Source: Haloarcula marina (GTDB taxonomy: Archaea > Halobacteriota > Halobacteria > Halobacteriales > Haloarculaceae). Taken from it: a stretch of 64,000 nt of DNA. Positions 1 through 9,005 of the stretch are shown piece after piece. The stretch's first letter is position 1. Each line of letters starts with the position of its first letter. The notes under the pieces were generated by a model. That model had not been told where the DNA came from, searched no databases, and worked only from the letters and a program-made list of their open reading frames with translations. The stretch spans positions 620,001 to 684,000 of the forward strand of contig NZ_CP100404.1 of the NCBI RefSeq assembly GCF_024218775.1. Direction: 5' to 3'. The translations under genes and the position numbers were made by a program.

Positions 1-119
1 CCATGTATATACCATACTAATATTTGGGTACGTTACTGTTTCGGCCGGTTTGTGGGTCTGTTCGCCACTGTCGGCACTCACGGGGACACTCTCGATAGAA
101 CCGTCCGACGGGGAGGTGT

Positions 120-440
<321 letters not shown>

Positions 441-467
441 TTAAACACTGTCGGGCGAAAGCGGGGC

Positions 468-2690
468 TTACCGGTCCGAGACGACGGTGTTGGCGATGTC
501 TACCGCTTCGTCGGCCGCCGCCTCGGTCACGTCCCCGCCGTAGCGGAGTCGCTCTCGCAGTGCCGCGACCCGGCGGACCGACTCGTCGGCGTCGACCGCG
601 TCGAGATACGCCCGCACCGTCTCGCCGCTCTCGCGGGGCCGATGCTCTTTCGAGAGGACGTACATCACGCGCTGGAACGCCCGTTCGACGTCCGTCTCCG
701 GATCCTCGCGGCGCTGATACCGGAGCCATACCTCCCGGGAGAGGCGCTGTGTCACGCCCGTCCGCCGCAGTCCGGCGGCCGTCCCGAGCACCGCGACGAG
801 CCCCAGCGCCGCCTCCTCGCGTGAGGGGAGGTCCGGGAGTTGCAGCCCGGTGTTCGCGCCCCCGGTCGGTCCGGAGGGACGGTCCCGCGAGAACGGCGTC
901 GGCGTCGTCCCGTTGGTCGTCGCGGGCGTCTCGGTCTGGTTGGTGTCGGTGCCGTTCGTCTCGGTCAGCGGCGGCGGCGTCGGCGTCTCCGTCTCGGTGA
1001 ACGAACTGTTCGCGCCCGTCTCGCTGGTGTCGACGAAGGCGTTCGGTTCGGCGCGCGCTTCCTCGACGCGGGCCTGTTCGGCGGCCTCGCGGGGACCGCT
1101 CGGCGTCGGGTCGAACTGTATCCAGCCGTGGCCCGGGAAGTACGCCTCGACCCACGCGTGGGAGTTCAGACCGCGGACGACCCAGCGGTTCTCCCCGACC
1201 CGTTCGCCCGGGGTGTAGCCGACGACGAAGCGGGCGGGGATGCCCTGCGTGCGAAGCATCACGACCATGGTCGTGGCGAAGTAGACGCAGTAGCCGCGGT
1301 TCATGGCGTGGAGGAACCGGTCGGCGACGTTGCGGTCGGGTCGGTCCACGTCGAGCGAGTACTCGCGGTTGTTCTGGAGCCACTGCTCGACGACCAGCGC
1401 CGTCTCGTAGGGGTTCTCGGCGTTCGCGGTCAGCGTCGCCGTCGTCTCGCCGACCCGGTCGGGCGTGCTGTCAGGCAGCGACAGGTATCGCTCGCTGACA
1501 CGGTCGGGGTAGTCGGTCCCGGCCTCCCGCAACTGTCGCGGCGTCGCCACCACCACCTCGCTGGTGACCTGATAGCTGTCGCCGGTGGCGAGGCCCGTTA
1601 CCGGTTGGAACCCCCCGTGAGAGGTCAGTTCGACGGCGGCGTCTCCGCTGTACCGCACCGGCCGCCACGCCGACGGGACGGTCGCGATGTCCGATTCGGC
1701 CTCGAAGGACTGCCGGAGCGTCCGACTGTCGCCGGGCGGGCCTTGGAGTCGGTTGCCGTCGTAAGGGTTGGCGTTGCCCGTTCGGACCCAGCCGTCGCCG
1801 GTGTAGCGGTCGTAGGCGGCGACTCGCCAGTACCGGGCATCGTCGCTCTCGACGGTGTAGCGAACCGTCGGCGTCAGCGAGATGTCGCCCTGCACGGTCA
1901 GCGCCTCGTCCGCTTCGATGAGGCTCCCCTCCATCGTCGTGCCCCCCTCGTCGGCGAACGAGAGGGATGTCCCCGCCACCGCTGGCAGGCGCGACAGTAT
2001 CGCTGGCACGACGATGATGGCCGCCAACTGCTCTAACACCGCGCGACGGCCGGAGTCGATGCCCTCGCTCGCCTCGCGCTGACGAGACGACTCGCCGGGG
2101 ATGTCCCGCGTCGTCGACGCCGCGCTTCCCACCGTATCCAGCGTTCCGAAGCCGATGGCGGCGAACGCGCCGACGACGCCGAGCAGGGTCGTCACCACCG
2201 TCGCGTCCGTCGTCAGGACGAAGAAGCCGAGCGCCGTCCCGGCGGCCAGCGCCGCCGTGACGTACCACCGCCGGAGCGCGAAGTACGTGGTGAGGAACAC
2301 CGGCGCGGGCGCGAAGGAGATGACCCACAGACGGACGTTGGCGATTTGGAGGAGTCGCCGCCCCGTGAGGAGCGCGGCCGTGTCCCGAAGCAACGCGCTG
2401 AAGGCGGGGTCCGTCGAGAGGTTCGTGATGTACCAGACGAGACCGGCCCCGAACAGGAGTGCCCCGACGGCGAGCGCCAGCACCGGGTGCAGGACGCGGG
2501 CCAGCACCGCCGCGGCGACCAGCGCACCGGCGGCCACCGCGAGGAACAGCGTCGGGTCGCCGACCACGTCGATGAGGTGGTACATCGTCCGGAGCGGCGC
2601 GCCGAGCGCCAGCGCCACCGCCAGCAGGGCCAGCAGTCGCGTCCCGCGCCACGGGACCGGTCCGCGAAGCCGCGAGGCGACGCCGCTCAC
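468..2690 (-). CDS. Membrane transglutaminase-like protein (DUF3488/DUF4129 architecture)
   Basis: The protein has 740 residues. The N-terminal 190 or so residues form several membrane helices (DUF3488-like). An extracytoplasmic part follows, with a transglutaminase-like core. The Cys-His-Asp triad is visible as C468 (RGYCVYF), H511 (NSHAWVEAYF) and D527 (QFDPTP). After this come a Ser/Thr/Pro-rich linker at about 545-620, another membrane helix near 625-645 and a charged cytoplasmic tail. It starts with GTG inside a 4-base GTGA overlap with the upstream DUF58 gene. The MoxR-DUF58-transglutaminase order is a widespread conserved operon, thought to act in assembly or processing at the cell surface. 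Its substrate is unknown. Confidence 0.9.
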   Translation of the reverse strand: MSGVASRLRGPVPWRGTRLLALLAVALALGAPLRTMYHLIDVVGDPTLFLAVAAGALVAAAVLARVLHPVLALAVGALLFGAGLVWYITNLSTDPAFSALLRDTAALLTGRRLLQIANVRLWVISFAPAPVFLTTYFALRRWYVTAALAAGTALGFFVLTTDATVVTTLLGVVGAFAAIGFGTLDTVGSAASTTRDIPGESSRQREASEGIDSGRRAVLEQLAAIIVVPAILSRLPAVAGTSLSFADEGGTTMEGSLIEADEALTVQGDISLTPTVRYTVESDDARYWRVAAYDRYTGDGWVRTGNANPYDGNRLQGPPGDSRTLRQSFEAESDIATVPSAWRPVRYSGDAAVELTSHGGFQPVTGLATGDSYQVTSEVVVATPRQLREAGTDYPDRVSERYLSLPDSTPDRVGETTATLTANAENPYETALVVEQWLQNNREYSLDVDRPDRNVADRFLHAMNRGYCVYFATTMVVMLRTQGIPARFVVGYTPGERVGENRWVVRGLNSHAWVEAYFPGHGWIQFDPTPSGPREAAEQARVEEARAEPNAFVDTSETGANSSFTETETPTPPPLTETNGTDTNQTETPATTNGTTPTPFSRDRPSGPTGGANTGLQLPDLPSREEAALGLVAVLGTAAGLRRTGVTQRLSREVWLRYQRREDPETDVERAFQRVMYVLSKEHRPRESGETVRAYLDAVDADESVRRVAALRERLRYGGDVTEAAADEAVDIANTVVSDR

Positions 2691-3661
2691 GTTACCGCCT
2701 CCCCGGTGAGCGGGTTGTCCCGACTCACGGTCACGTCCTCGAAGTCCCGGCGGCGGCCTTCGACGGTGACGGTGACGCCCGCTTCGTCGGCCCGTACCAG
2801 CACGTCGGCGTCTCCGGCCCGTCCCGTCTCGCCCGCCGGAGTGAGCGCGAGCGTCTCGAGCAGGCGGGTGCGGTGGGTGTCACCGTAGCCGGGCTCGACG
2901 GCCCCGCCGGGGGTGACCAGTTCGACCCCGAGACCGCTCTCCAAGGCCCCCATCGCTATCGTCGCGGCGGCCGCCGCCATCTCGTCGTCGTGGCCCTCGT
3001 CGGCCTCCGCGACGACGACGAGTCCGCGGTCGCTGCTCCGGTCGGCGAACTCCTTGACCAGCAGGTCGTCCCGCTTGGCGCTGGACTTCCAGTGGACGTC
3101 CCGCAGGGAGTCGCCGGGGACGTACTCGCGCAGGCGGTCGAACGCCTGTCGGTCCTCGGCGTCGGGAACGAGCGTCCGGACGAACGCATCCGGGCCGCCG
3201 AGTCGGTACACCGAGGGGTAGACGAGCACGTCGTCGGTCACGTCGAGCGTCGTGGTCGCGACGACGAGTCCCAGCGCGTCGGTCAGTCGCACGTCGACGG
3301 GGCCGAGTCGGTGCTCGCCGCGTCGCTCGTAGGTCACCTCGTAGCGCATCGTCACCGGGAGGGAGTGGCGGGCGCTCGCCTCGCCGCCGAGGCCGTCGCC
3401 GAGGGTGTCGGTCAGACGGGCGATACCGCTCCCGTCGACGTCGAGTTCGACGGTCCGGCGCTCGCCGGGGAACCCCCGTCGGGGAACGGTGCGTTCGACG
3501 GTCGGCGTCCCGGCGACGTACACCTGCCCGACCGCCGCGAGGAACGCGATGACGAGGGGGCCGATGACCGCGCCGAGCGCTTGCTGTCCGAAGCGGGCGG
3601 CGACTGCCGTGGCGACGGCGACGACCAGTAGGACGCCGACGCCGCGACGGGTGGGCCTCAT
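2687..3661 (-). CDS. DUF58 domain protein
   Basis: The protein has 324 residues. Two N-terminal hydrophobic helices lie at about residues 8-50. The DUF58 signature follows in the middle (FDRLREYVPGDS, then DVHWKSSAKRDDLLVKEF), and the C-terminal part resembles a von Willebrand A-type fold. It overlaps MoxR upstream (ATGA) and the transglutaminase gene downstream (GTGA), so the three genes are translationally coupled. DUF58 proteins are usual partners of MoxR AAA+ ATPases. The biochemical role is not established. The start was chosen from the ATGA overlap. Confidence 0.9.
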   Translation of the reverse strand: MRPTRRGVGVLLVVAVATAVAARFGQQALGAVIGPLVIAFLAAVGQVYVAGTPTVERTVPRRGFPGERRTVELDVDGSGIARLTDTLGDGLGGEASARHSLPVTMRYEVTYERRGEHRLGPVDVRLTDALGLVVATTTLDVTDDVLVYPSVYRLGGPDAFVRTLVPDAEDRQAFDRLREYVPGDSLRDVHWKSSAKRDDLLVKEFADRSSDRGLVVVAEADEGHDDEMAAAAATIAMGALESGLGVELVTPGGAVEPGYGDTHRTRLLETLALTPAGETGRAGDADVLVRADEAGVTVTVEGRRRDFEDVTVSRDNPLTGEAVT

Positions 3662-4617
3662 TCGACGTCGACTGCGTTCAGGGCCGCCGCGACGAGGTCG
3701 GTGGCGGTCTGCTCGCTGCTGTCGGTCCGAATCCGGTGTGGGAGCACCACCGGGGCCTCCCGTTGTACGTCGTCGGGGACGACGTAGTCACGCCCCTCCA
3801 ACGCCGCGCGGGCCTGCGCGGCGCGCAGTAGAGAGATACTCCCACGGGGACTGACCCCCAGTTGTGCGTTCTCGCGGGTGTAGCGAGCGAGGCGGGTCGC
3901 GTACGCCCGAATCGGTTCCTCGACCGTAATCTCGGCGACGGTGTCTCGGGCCGCGCGAAGTTCCTCCAGTGACGCCACGGGCGTCAGTTCCTCGATGGGG
4001 TGATGGCCGACAACGTCGGCGAGCATCGCCGTCTCCTCGTCTTCGTCGGGATACCCCAGGTGCAGTTTCATCATGAACCGGTCGAGTTCGGCCATCGGCA
4101 GGTCGTAGGCCTTGTTCTGCTCGACGGTGTTCTGCGTCGCGATGACGGTGAACGGTTGCGGGACGGCGTGGGTCGTCCCGTCGACGGACACCTGCCCCTC
4201 CTCCATCGCCTCCAAGAGCGCCGACTGGGTCTTCGGGGGCGCGCGATTTATCTCGTCGCCCAGCACGACGTTGCCGAAGATGGGGCCGCGGCGGAACTCG
4301 AAGTCCTGGGTCTTCTGGTTGTAGACGTTGACGCCGGTCACGTCCGTCGGCAGGAGGTCCGGCGTGAACTGCACGCGCTTGAACTCGCCGTCGAACGAGG
4401 CGGCGACGGCCCGGGCCAGCATCGTCTTGCCGACGCCCGGCACGTCTTCTAAGAGGATGTGACCCCGACCGAGCATCGCGGTGACGATGTGTTCGACTTC
4501 AGTGTGATGGCCGACGATGACCGTCTCGACGTTCTCGATTACCTGCGTCGCCACGCGCGTCGCGTCGCGCAGTGCACTGTCCGACTGTTGGCCGCGTGTT
4601 GTGTCCGTATCTGTCAT
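3658..4617 (-). CDS. MoxR-family AAA+ ATPase
   Basis: The protein has 319 residues from the ATG at 4617, which gives the usual MoxR length. The reading frame stays open further upstream, but that extension has no family similarity. The Walker A motif is DVPGVGKT (residues 58-65). The Walker B region is GDEINRAPPKTQSALLEAMEE, and a sensor motif ATQNTVEQNKAYDLPMAELDRF follows. MoxR ATPases act as chaperones or metal-cofactor insertases for VWA-type partners. Here the partner is the overlapping DUF58 gene. It is the first gene of the MoxR-DUF58-transglutaminase operon. Confidence 0.93.
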   Translation of the reverse strand: MTDTDTTRGQQSDSALRDATRVATQVIENVETVIVGHHTEVEHIVTAMLGRGHILLEDVPGVGKTMLARAVAASFDGEFKRVQFTPDLLPTDVTGVNVYNQKTQDFEFRRGPIFGNVVLGDEINRAPPKTQSALLEAMEEGQVSVDGTTHAVPQPFTVIATQNTVEQNKAYDLPMAELDRFMMKLHLGYPDEDEETAMLADVVGHHPIEELTPVASLEELRAARDTVAEITVEEPIRAYATRLARYTRENAQLGVSPRGSISLLRAAQARAALEGRDYVVPDDVQREAPVVLPHRIRTDSSEQTATDLVAAALNAVDVE

Positions 4618-4795
4618 GAGTAGCGGGGCCGCACGACGAACGCCCGAGCACGGGTCGATGTTCCCAGTCCCATCCTTCTCCCGCGGTCTCCCTGCGCCGT
4701 GGCGTTCGTCCACACCGTTCGCGGTTCCAGTTACGCCTTGTTCGGGACGAAAACACGTAACTCTGCTGGGTGCACACTTTCCACACACGACCGAG

Positions 4796-5107
4796 CTACG
4801 CTTGGTCCCACTCCTTGCAGTCCGGGCAGACGAGGTCGCCGTCCTGTCGCCACCGCCGCTCGACCGCTGTCCCGCACGCGCCGCAGGCCGCCCCGTCGGG
4901 CGACCACGCGTACGTGGTCGTCGCCGGTACGATACCGTCGGTCGTTTCGGTGTCGCCTGTCGGTTTCTCGTCAGTCGATGTCTCGTCGGCGGGTTGCTCG
5001 CCGGTCGCCGCTCCGGTTGCCGATTCAGCACCGTCGGCACGTCCCTCGCGCTCCGGGTCGTCGCCCTCCTCGCCGAGGAACCGGTCGAGAGAAGCGTCTT
5101 CGTCCAT
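4796..5107 (-). CDS. Small acidic protein with C-terminal zinc ribbon
   Basis: This 103-residue protein begins MDEDASLDRFLGEEGDD. It has a low-complexity acidic, Thr-rich middle and a C-terminal zinc-ribbon-like pair of CxxC motifs (CGACG and CPDC), ending KEWDQA. Similar short haloarchaeal proteins are annotated only as DUF7573-type or hypothetical. I chose the ATG at 5107 because the upstream in-frame extension is Arg/Ala/Pro-rich and looks non-coding. No function can be given beyond probable zinc binding. Confidence 0.75.
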   Translation of the reverse strand: MDEDASLDRFLGEEGDDPEREGRADGAESATGAATGEQPADETSTDEKPTGDTETTDGIVPATTTYAWSPDGAACGACGTAVERRWRQDGDLVCPDCKEWDQA

Positions 5108-5197
5108 GAGACTCTGTCCGGACGGGAGCGCCAAATACCTGTGTGACGCCGTGCCGCGAGCGGAAGCGCAAAGTGGGGGCACCGCTAACCCCAGCGT

Positions 5198-5419
5198 ATG
5201 CAAGGGTTACTCACGGAACTCGTTCAGAGCATCATCGACATGCCGGGCCGGTTCGTAGACGTCGCGCTGGCGGACCCGCTGTCGGCGGTTCTCATCCTCT
5301 TCGGCGCGCTGTTCGTCGGAGTCGCCTCGGCGGTGTTCGGCTACCTCTCGCTGGGCGCGTTCTTCTCGCTGTTCATTCGGCCGGGAAGCGGTCGGTCGCC
5401 GCCCCAAGAAGCCCAATAG
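5198..5419 (+). CDS. Small membrane protein, haloarchaeal hypothetical
   Basis: This 73-residue protein has one or two hydrophobic helices (LSAVLILFGALFVGVASAVF and GYLSLGAFFSLFI) and a short Gly/Ser/Pro tail. The amphipathic N-terminus MQGLLTELVQSIIDMPGRFV looks like real coding sequence. Its last 47 bases overlap the 3' end of the mer-like gene on the opposite strand. No family function is recognised. Confidence 0.7.
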   Translation: MQGLLTELVQSIIDMPGRFVDVALADPLSAVLILFGALFVGVASAVFGYLSLGAFFSLFIRPGSGRSPPQEAQ

Positions 5420-6350
5420 CCTCGGCGACATCCGGGCCGAGCGGCGACGCGAACACAACGCTGTCTGCGTATTCTCGCAGTTGTTCGACGCGCTCGGCCA
5501 CGTCTTCCGGCGTCCCAGCGATACAGAAGGCCTCCAGCATCGGCGCAGTCACGAGGTCGAACGCCCTCTCGAACTCCCCGGCGGAGATGGCGTCGCCGAT
5601 GTCACTCGCCGCGTCGCGGTCGATGCCGTGGCGGTCTAACACCGGCGGCGGCGACCCCGCGGTGACGAACGCAACCGGCGGGCGGGCGGCGGTCCGTGCT
5701 TCGTCGGCGTCCTCGGCGACGGAGACGCTGGCGTAGGCCGCGAGGTCGAACTTGCCCTCGGCCACTCTGTCGTCGGCCATGTCATCGACCTGTTCCCGTG
5801 CCCACGCGAGGTCCTTCGGGTGCGCGCCGTTGTACAGCGCGCCGTCGGCGTGCTTCGCCGCCATCCGCGTCATGTGCGGTCCCTGCGCGCCGACGTAGAC
5901 GGGAATCTCACCGGCGTCGTAGTTCAGGCCCGCGTCGTCCGCCCGGAAGGTCCCGTCGTGGTCGACGCGCTCGCCGTCCCAGAGTCGCTGGGCGACTTTG
6001 AACGTCTCCAGCACGCGACGAAGGGCGTTCTCGTGGTCGAACCCGAGGTTGCGGATGGTCGACTTATCGCCGGGGCCGACGCCGAAGAGGGCGCGGCCGT
6101 CGCTCATCTCCGAGAGGGTCGCCACCCGCGAGGCCAGCGTCACCGGATGGGTCTCGTAGGGGTTGGCGATGCCGGGCCCGAGTAACACGTCGTCGGTCCG
6201 TTCCGCCATGGACGCGAGCGCCATGAACTGGTCGCGGTTGTTGTAGTGGTGACTGGCGAAGACGGCGTCGAATCCGTTGGCTTCGGCTTCGACGGCGAAG
6301 TCGGCTAGCTGTGCGACGGGGTGCTCGGGGGTGAGTTCAATCGCGTACAT
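5373..6350 (-). CDS. mer: F420-dependent 5,10-methylenetetrahydromethanopterin reductase-like protein (Mer)
   Basis: This 325-residue protein belongs to the bacterial-luciferase-like F420-dependent oxidoreductases. It resembles the Mer branch most closely: MYAIELTPEHP at the N-terminus, FASHHYNNRDQ, LGPGIANPYETHPV and GVGPGDKSTIRNLGF. Haloarchaea are not methanogens, so the likely role is hydride transfer from F420H2 to a methylene-pterin or folate in C1 metabolism. That role is inferred from the family. It overlaps cofE upstream by 14 bases, which links it to F420 biosynthesis. The 3' end overlaps a convergent small membrane gene. Confidence 0.85.
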   Translation of the reverse strand: MYAIELTPEHPVAQLADFAVEAEANGFDAVFASHHYNNRDQFMALASMAERTDDVLLGPGIANPYETHPVTLASRVATLSEMSDGRALFGVGPGDKSTIRNLGFDHENALRRVLETFKVAQRLWDGERVDHDGTFRADDAGLNYDAGEIPVYVGAQGPHMTRMAAKHADGALYNGAHPKDLAWAREQVDDMADDRVAEGKFDLAAYASVSVAEDADEARTAARPPVAFVTAGSPPPVLDRHGIDRDAASDIGDAISAGEFERAFDLVTAPMLEAFCIAGTPEDVAERVEQLREYADSVVFASPLGPDVAEAIGLLGAATDRFPAE

Positions 6351-7110
6351 GTGACCACTCGCTGAGTGCGTCTCTGACCACGTCGGTTTCCGGGTCTCGG
6401 TACAGGTCGTCGCTCCCGGCGTGGTCGCCGAACTCGAAGCCGCGGACGACGGCCACCGGCGTCCCGCCGTCGCCCTCGCCGGTCACGAGGTTCGCGGCGG
6501 CGGCGAGTTCGTCCACGACGGCTTGGACCGTCGCGCCGAGTTCTCGACCCTCGCGGTCGCGTTCGCCGCGCCAGTCCCGGGCGGCCGGGACACCGGCCCA
6601 CCCGAGTGCGACGCCGCGCTGGCCGAGTCTGAACGGGCGGCCCGACGTGTCGGTGACGACGACGGCCACGTCCGCGCCGGTCCGTTCGCGGATGCCGGTG
6701 CGAATCCGTTCGGCGCAGTCGGCGGGGTCCTCGGGGAGCAAAAGGAGGTCAGCGTCGGGCACGTTCGAGCGGTCGATGCCCGCGTTGACCGTGATGTGGC
6801 CGAAGCGGGTGACCGCGAGGATGAACGGCGCTTCGACCAGAATCTCCTCGCTCTCCTCGACGACGGCCTGGGCGAACCGCGGGTCCTTCTCCTCGTCCGT
6901 GACCGCGCCGATGGTGTCGGCGATGCGCCGGGCCTGCTCGCCGGGCGCGTAGTCGTCGAGGTTCGCCTGCCGACCCGCGGCCTTCGAGACGATGGTGCTC
7001 GCCACGCAGACCACGTCGCCGTCCCGCAGGTCCGCCCGCTCCGCGACGAGTTCGGCCACGTCGTCACCGGGGCGGACCTCCGGCAACCCCTCGACTGCGA
7101 ACACTTCCAT
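6337..7110 (-). CDS. cofE: Coenzyme F420-0:L-glutamate ligase
   Basis: The protein has 257 residues. CofE adds the first glutamates to F420-0 using GTP. Family hallmarks are EGLPEVRPGDD near the N-terminus, DGDVVCVASTIVSKAAGR, RFGHITVNAGIDRSN and the VVVTDTSGRPFRLGQ motif. Length and motif order are those of archaeal CofE. It starts at ATG 7110 and overlaps the F420-dependent reductase downstream by 14 bases, so the cofactor maker and a cofactor user are co-transcribed. Confidence 0.93.
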   Translation of the reverse strand: MEVFAVEGLPEVRPGDDVAELVAERADLRDGDVVCVASTIVSKAAGRQANLDDYAPGEQARRIADTIGAVTDEEKDPRFAQAVVEESEEILVEAPFILAVTRFGHITVNAGIDRSNVPDADLLLLPEDPADCAERIRTGIRERTGADVAVVVTDTSGRPFRLGQRGVALGWAGVPAARDWRGERDREGRELGATVQAVVDELAAAANLVTGEGDGGTPVAVVRGFEFGDHAGSDDLYRDPETDVVRDALSEWSHVRD

Positions 7111-7287
7111 ACCCTCTCTGCGGGTTCCGCCGGAAAAAGGACGCCGTTAGTAGCAAGCGCGTCCGACGGTGGCAATCGATGCCGGTAGCGGACCGCGCGG
7201 TCCGGTCGGGGTCCGTGGCGGTTTTGCGCGCCGACCCCCGAACGCCGGTATGGACGCCCGTCTCGCGGCGTTCCTCCTCCTGCACGC

Positions 7288-7461
7288 GATGGGGTCGACG
7301 CGCTCGACGGGACGAACAACTTCGTCGCGGGCATCTCCACCTTCGGCGCGGCGGTCACCGCCGTCGACGACGAGGGGCCGCTCTCCGCCTTCGCGCCCAC
7401 GCAGGACGCGGCCGATGCCCTGTTCGAGACGGCCGCTACAGTTCGTGCAGACGCACGCTGA
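7288..7461 (+). pseudogene. Remnant of an inositol-monophosphatase-family gene
   Basis: Plus-strand frame 1 between cofE and the phosphodiesterase gene encodes VDALDGTNNFVAGISTFG, then AAVTAVDDEGPL, and stops at 7459-7461. This resembles the metal-binding DPLDGTNNF motif of inositol monophosphatase/SuhB proteins and the strand that follows it. Only about 58 codons remain, without start, upstream domain or C-terminus, so it is probably a gene fragment. The last part (SAFAPTQDAADAL) could instead suggest a fasciclin-like remnant. The 3' end overlaps the opposite-strand gene by 26 bases. Confidence 0.45.
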
Positions 7462-7924
7462 GGTCGCCGTCGCCGACGGTGGCGGTCATCATCGTCGCGC
7501 GGTCGGCCGGTGACGCTCCCGTGGCGCTCCCCGGATTCAGCAGGCGCACGCCGCCGTGGGTCGTGTCCAGCACCTCGTGGGTGTGCCCCGAGACGCCGAC
7601 GGCGTCCGGCCCCGCTTCCTCGCGGACGATGCCCCTGACCCGGTCCTCGTAGCCCCGATGTGACCCCGTGCCGTGCGTGACGACGAAGGTGACGCCGCCG
7701 AGTTCCACCGTCGCCACGTCCGGCAGGCCGATGCGCGGGTCCATGTTCCCGCCGACGGCGGTCAGTCGCGCCGCCATCGCCCGGACGTTCGACAGCGCCC
7801 CCTCGCTGTCGAAGTCCCCGGCGTGGATGACGTGGTCGGCGGCTTCGATGCGCTCGCGGAACGGCTCGGGAACCGCCGTCGCCCGCGAGGGGATGTGCGT
7901 GTCGCTGATGAGCGCGAGGTCCAT
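7436..7924 (-). CDS. Metallophosphoesterase, YfcE/MJ0936-type phosphodiesterase
   Basis: The protein has 162 residues. It carries the calcineurin-like phosphoesterase motifs in order: SDTH (D8, H10), HAGDFDS, VGGNMD, VTHGT and SGHTHE. It has the size of the single-domain MJ0936/YfcE family, which hydrolyses phosphodiesters with two metal ions. The physiological substrate is unknown. It starts at ATG 7924 and appears to be transcribed alone; the next gene upstream starts 351 bases away on the same strand. Confidence 0.88.
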   Translation of the reverse strand: MDLALISDTHIPSRATAVPEPFRERIEAADHVIHAGDFDSEGALSNVRAMAARLTAVGGNMDPRIGLPDVATVELGGVTFVVTHGTGSHRGYEDRVRGIVREEAGPDAVGVSGHTHEVLDTTHGGVRLLNPGSATGASPADRATMMTATVGDGDLSVRLHEL

Positions 7925-7963
7925 ACCGAAGATTCGGCCGCCGTCGTCAAAACGGTTAACTGG

Positions 7964-8275
7964 TCAGTCGGCGGTTTCGACCGCGGGAAACAGTTCTTCG
8001 AGTTCTTCTAAGCGCTCGACGAGGCCGTCGATACCCTCGTTGATTGTGGCGACGCGTGTCTCGATGTCGTCGGCCGGAATCGCCCCCTGCGGCGTCGGGT
8101 CGACGAGTTCGTCGTCCTCCAGCATGCGCAGGGAGTACCGGACTTTGTGCTCCGGAATGCCCGTCTCCTCCGAGAGGCGGACGATGCCAATCGGTCCCTG
8201 TTCGATGACGACTTCGAGAATCGCCAAGTCGCGGCTTTCCTTCTCGACCTGATTAGCTAGTCTCTCCAGACCCAT
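7964..8275 (-). CDS. Winged-helix DNA-binding protein, haloarchaeal
   Basis: This 103-residue protein begins MGLERLANQVEKESRDLAIL. It contains a winged helix at about residues 15-60 (IGIVRLSEETGIPEHKVRYSLRMLEDDELVDP). The C-terminal half is a predicted coiled coil (IETRVATINEGIDGLVERLEELEEL) that would allow dimerisation. It is probably a small transcription regulator; target and ligand are unknown. It lies 39 bases upstream of the phosphoesterase gene on the same strand and may be co-transcribed with it. Confidence 0.75.
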   Translation of the reverse strand: MGLERLANQVEKESRDLAILEVVIEQGPIGIVRLSEETGIPEHKVRYSLRMLEDDELVDPTPQGAIPADDIETRVATINEGIDGLVERLEELEELFPAVETAD

Positions 8276-8354
8276 GAGAATCTACGTATCCGTATTGTGT
8301 GACGGTACATAAACGCCGCCGTTGTGGGTCGGGACGCTCTTCGGCCGCCAGCGG

Positions 8355-9005
8355 CTACTCCTCGACCGGTTTGCGCCGCAGTTCGTCCAGTTGGTCGCGC
8401 AGACGCGACAGTTCGGTCTCTAACTCCTCGCGGCGGTCGATGAGCGTGCTCAACTCCTCGGTGTTGACCGAGTAGTCGTTCTCCAGCGCCACGTCCAGGG
8501 CGTCGGTGGTCGCCGCCGCGAGGTCCGTCGACACCCGGAGCACTTCGCTGGGCGTCCCGCGGGACTCGTACAGTTCTCGGTCGCCCGAGAGCGGGCTGTA
8601 CGTGACCATCGGCGACTCGACGGTGTGGTGGTAGGTCACCGTATAGCTCGTGTCGGTCACCGGGTTCCGGCGGTTCTCGGCCCGTTCGGTCCGGACGATG
8701 TTGAACGGGCCGGCGAGGGTGGGGTACGTCTCCGCGAGGGCCCGCAGACGGTCGGCCGCGGTCACGTCGAGTTGAGCCTCCACGTCGCCGAAGAACTGCC
8801 GGGAGTTCGTGAGGCTGAACGCGACGGTGTAGAACACCGACTCACTGTTGTCGGCGAGGTTCCGGACCCGCTCTCGCACCTCGTCGTGTCGCCCCTCGAT
8901 GGTCAGCTTCTCCAGTTCTTCGAGCAGCGCTCGCACGCCCTCCTCGCGTTCGAGGAACGCCTCGACGATGGCCCCCGGCATCTCCTCGCCATCCACGTCG
9001 TCCAT
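8355..9005 (-). CDS. Haloarchaeal hypothetical protein with C-terminal coiled coil
   Basis: The protein has 216 residues from ATG 9005 (MDDVDGEEMPGAIVEAFLE). The longer open frame upstream is Arg/His/Pro-rich and rejected. It contains an alpha-helical N-terminus, a central mixed region (SESVFYTVAFSLTNSRQFFG, TVTYHHTVESPMVTY) and a clear C-terminal coiled coil from about residue 185 (LIDRREELETELSRLRDQ). I do not recognise a family with known function. The acidic composition and codon use match neighbouring genes. Confidence 0.7.
   Translation of the reverse strand: MDDVDGEEMPGAIVEAFLEREEGVRALLEELEKLTIEGRHDEVRERVRNLADNSESVFYTVAFSLTNSRQFFGDVEAQLDVTAADRLRALAETYPTLAGPFNIVRTERAENRRNPVTDTSYTVTYHHTVESPMVTYSPLSGDRELYESRGTPSEVLRVSTDLAAATTDALDVALENDYSVNTEELSTLIDRREELETELSRLRDQLDELRRKPVEE

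Noticed and set aside
4618-5040. Longer N-terminus for the MoxR ATPase
   Set aside because: The extension is Arg/Thr/Pro-rich, unlike MoxR proteins, and overlaps the small zinc-ribbon gene.
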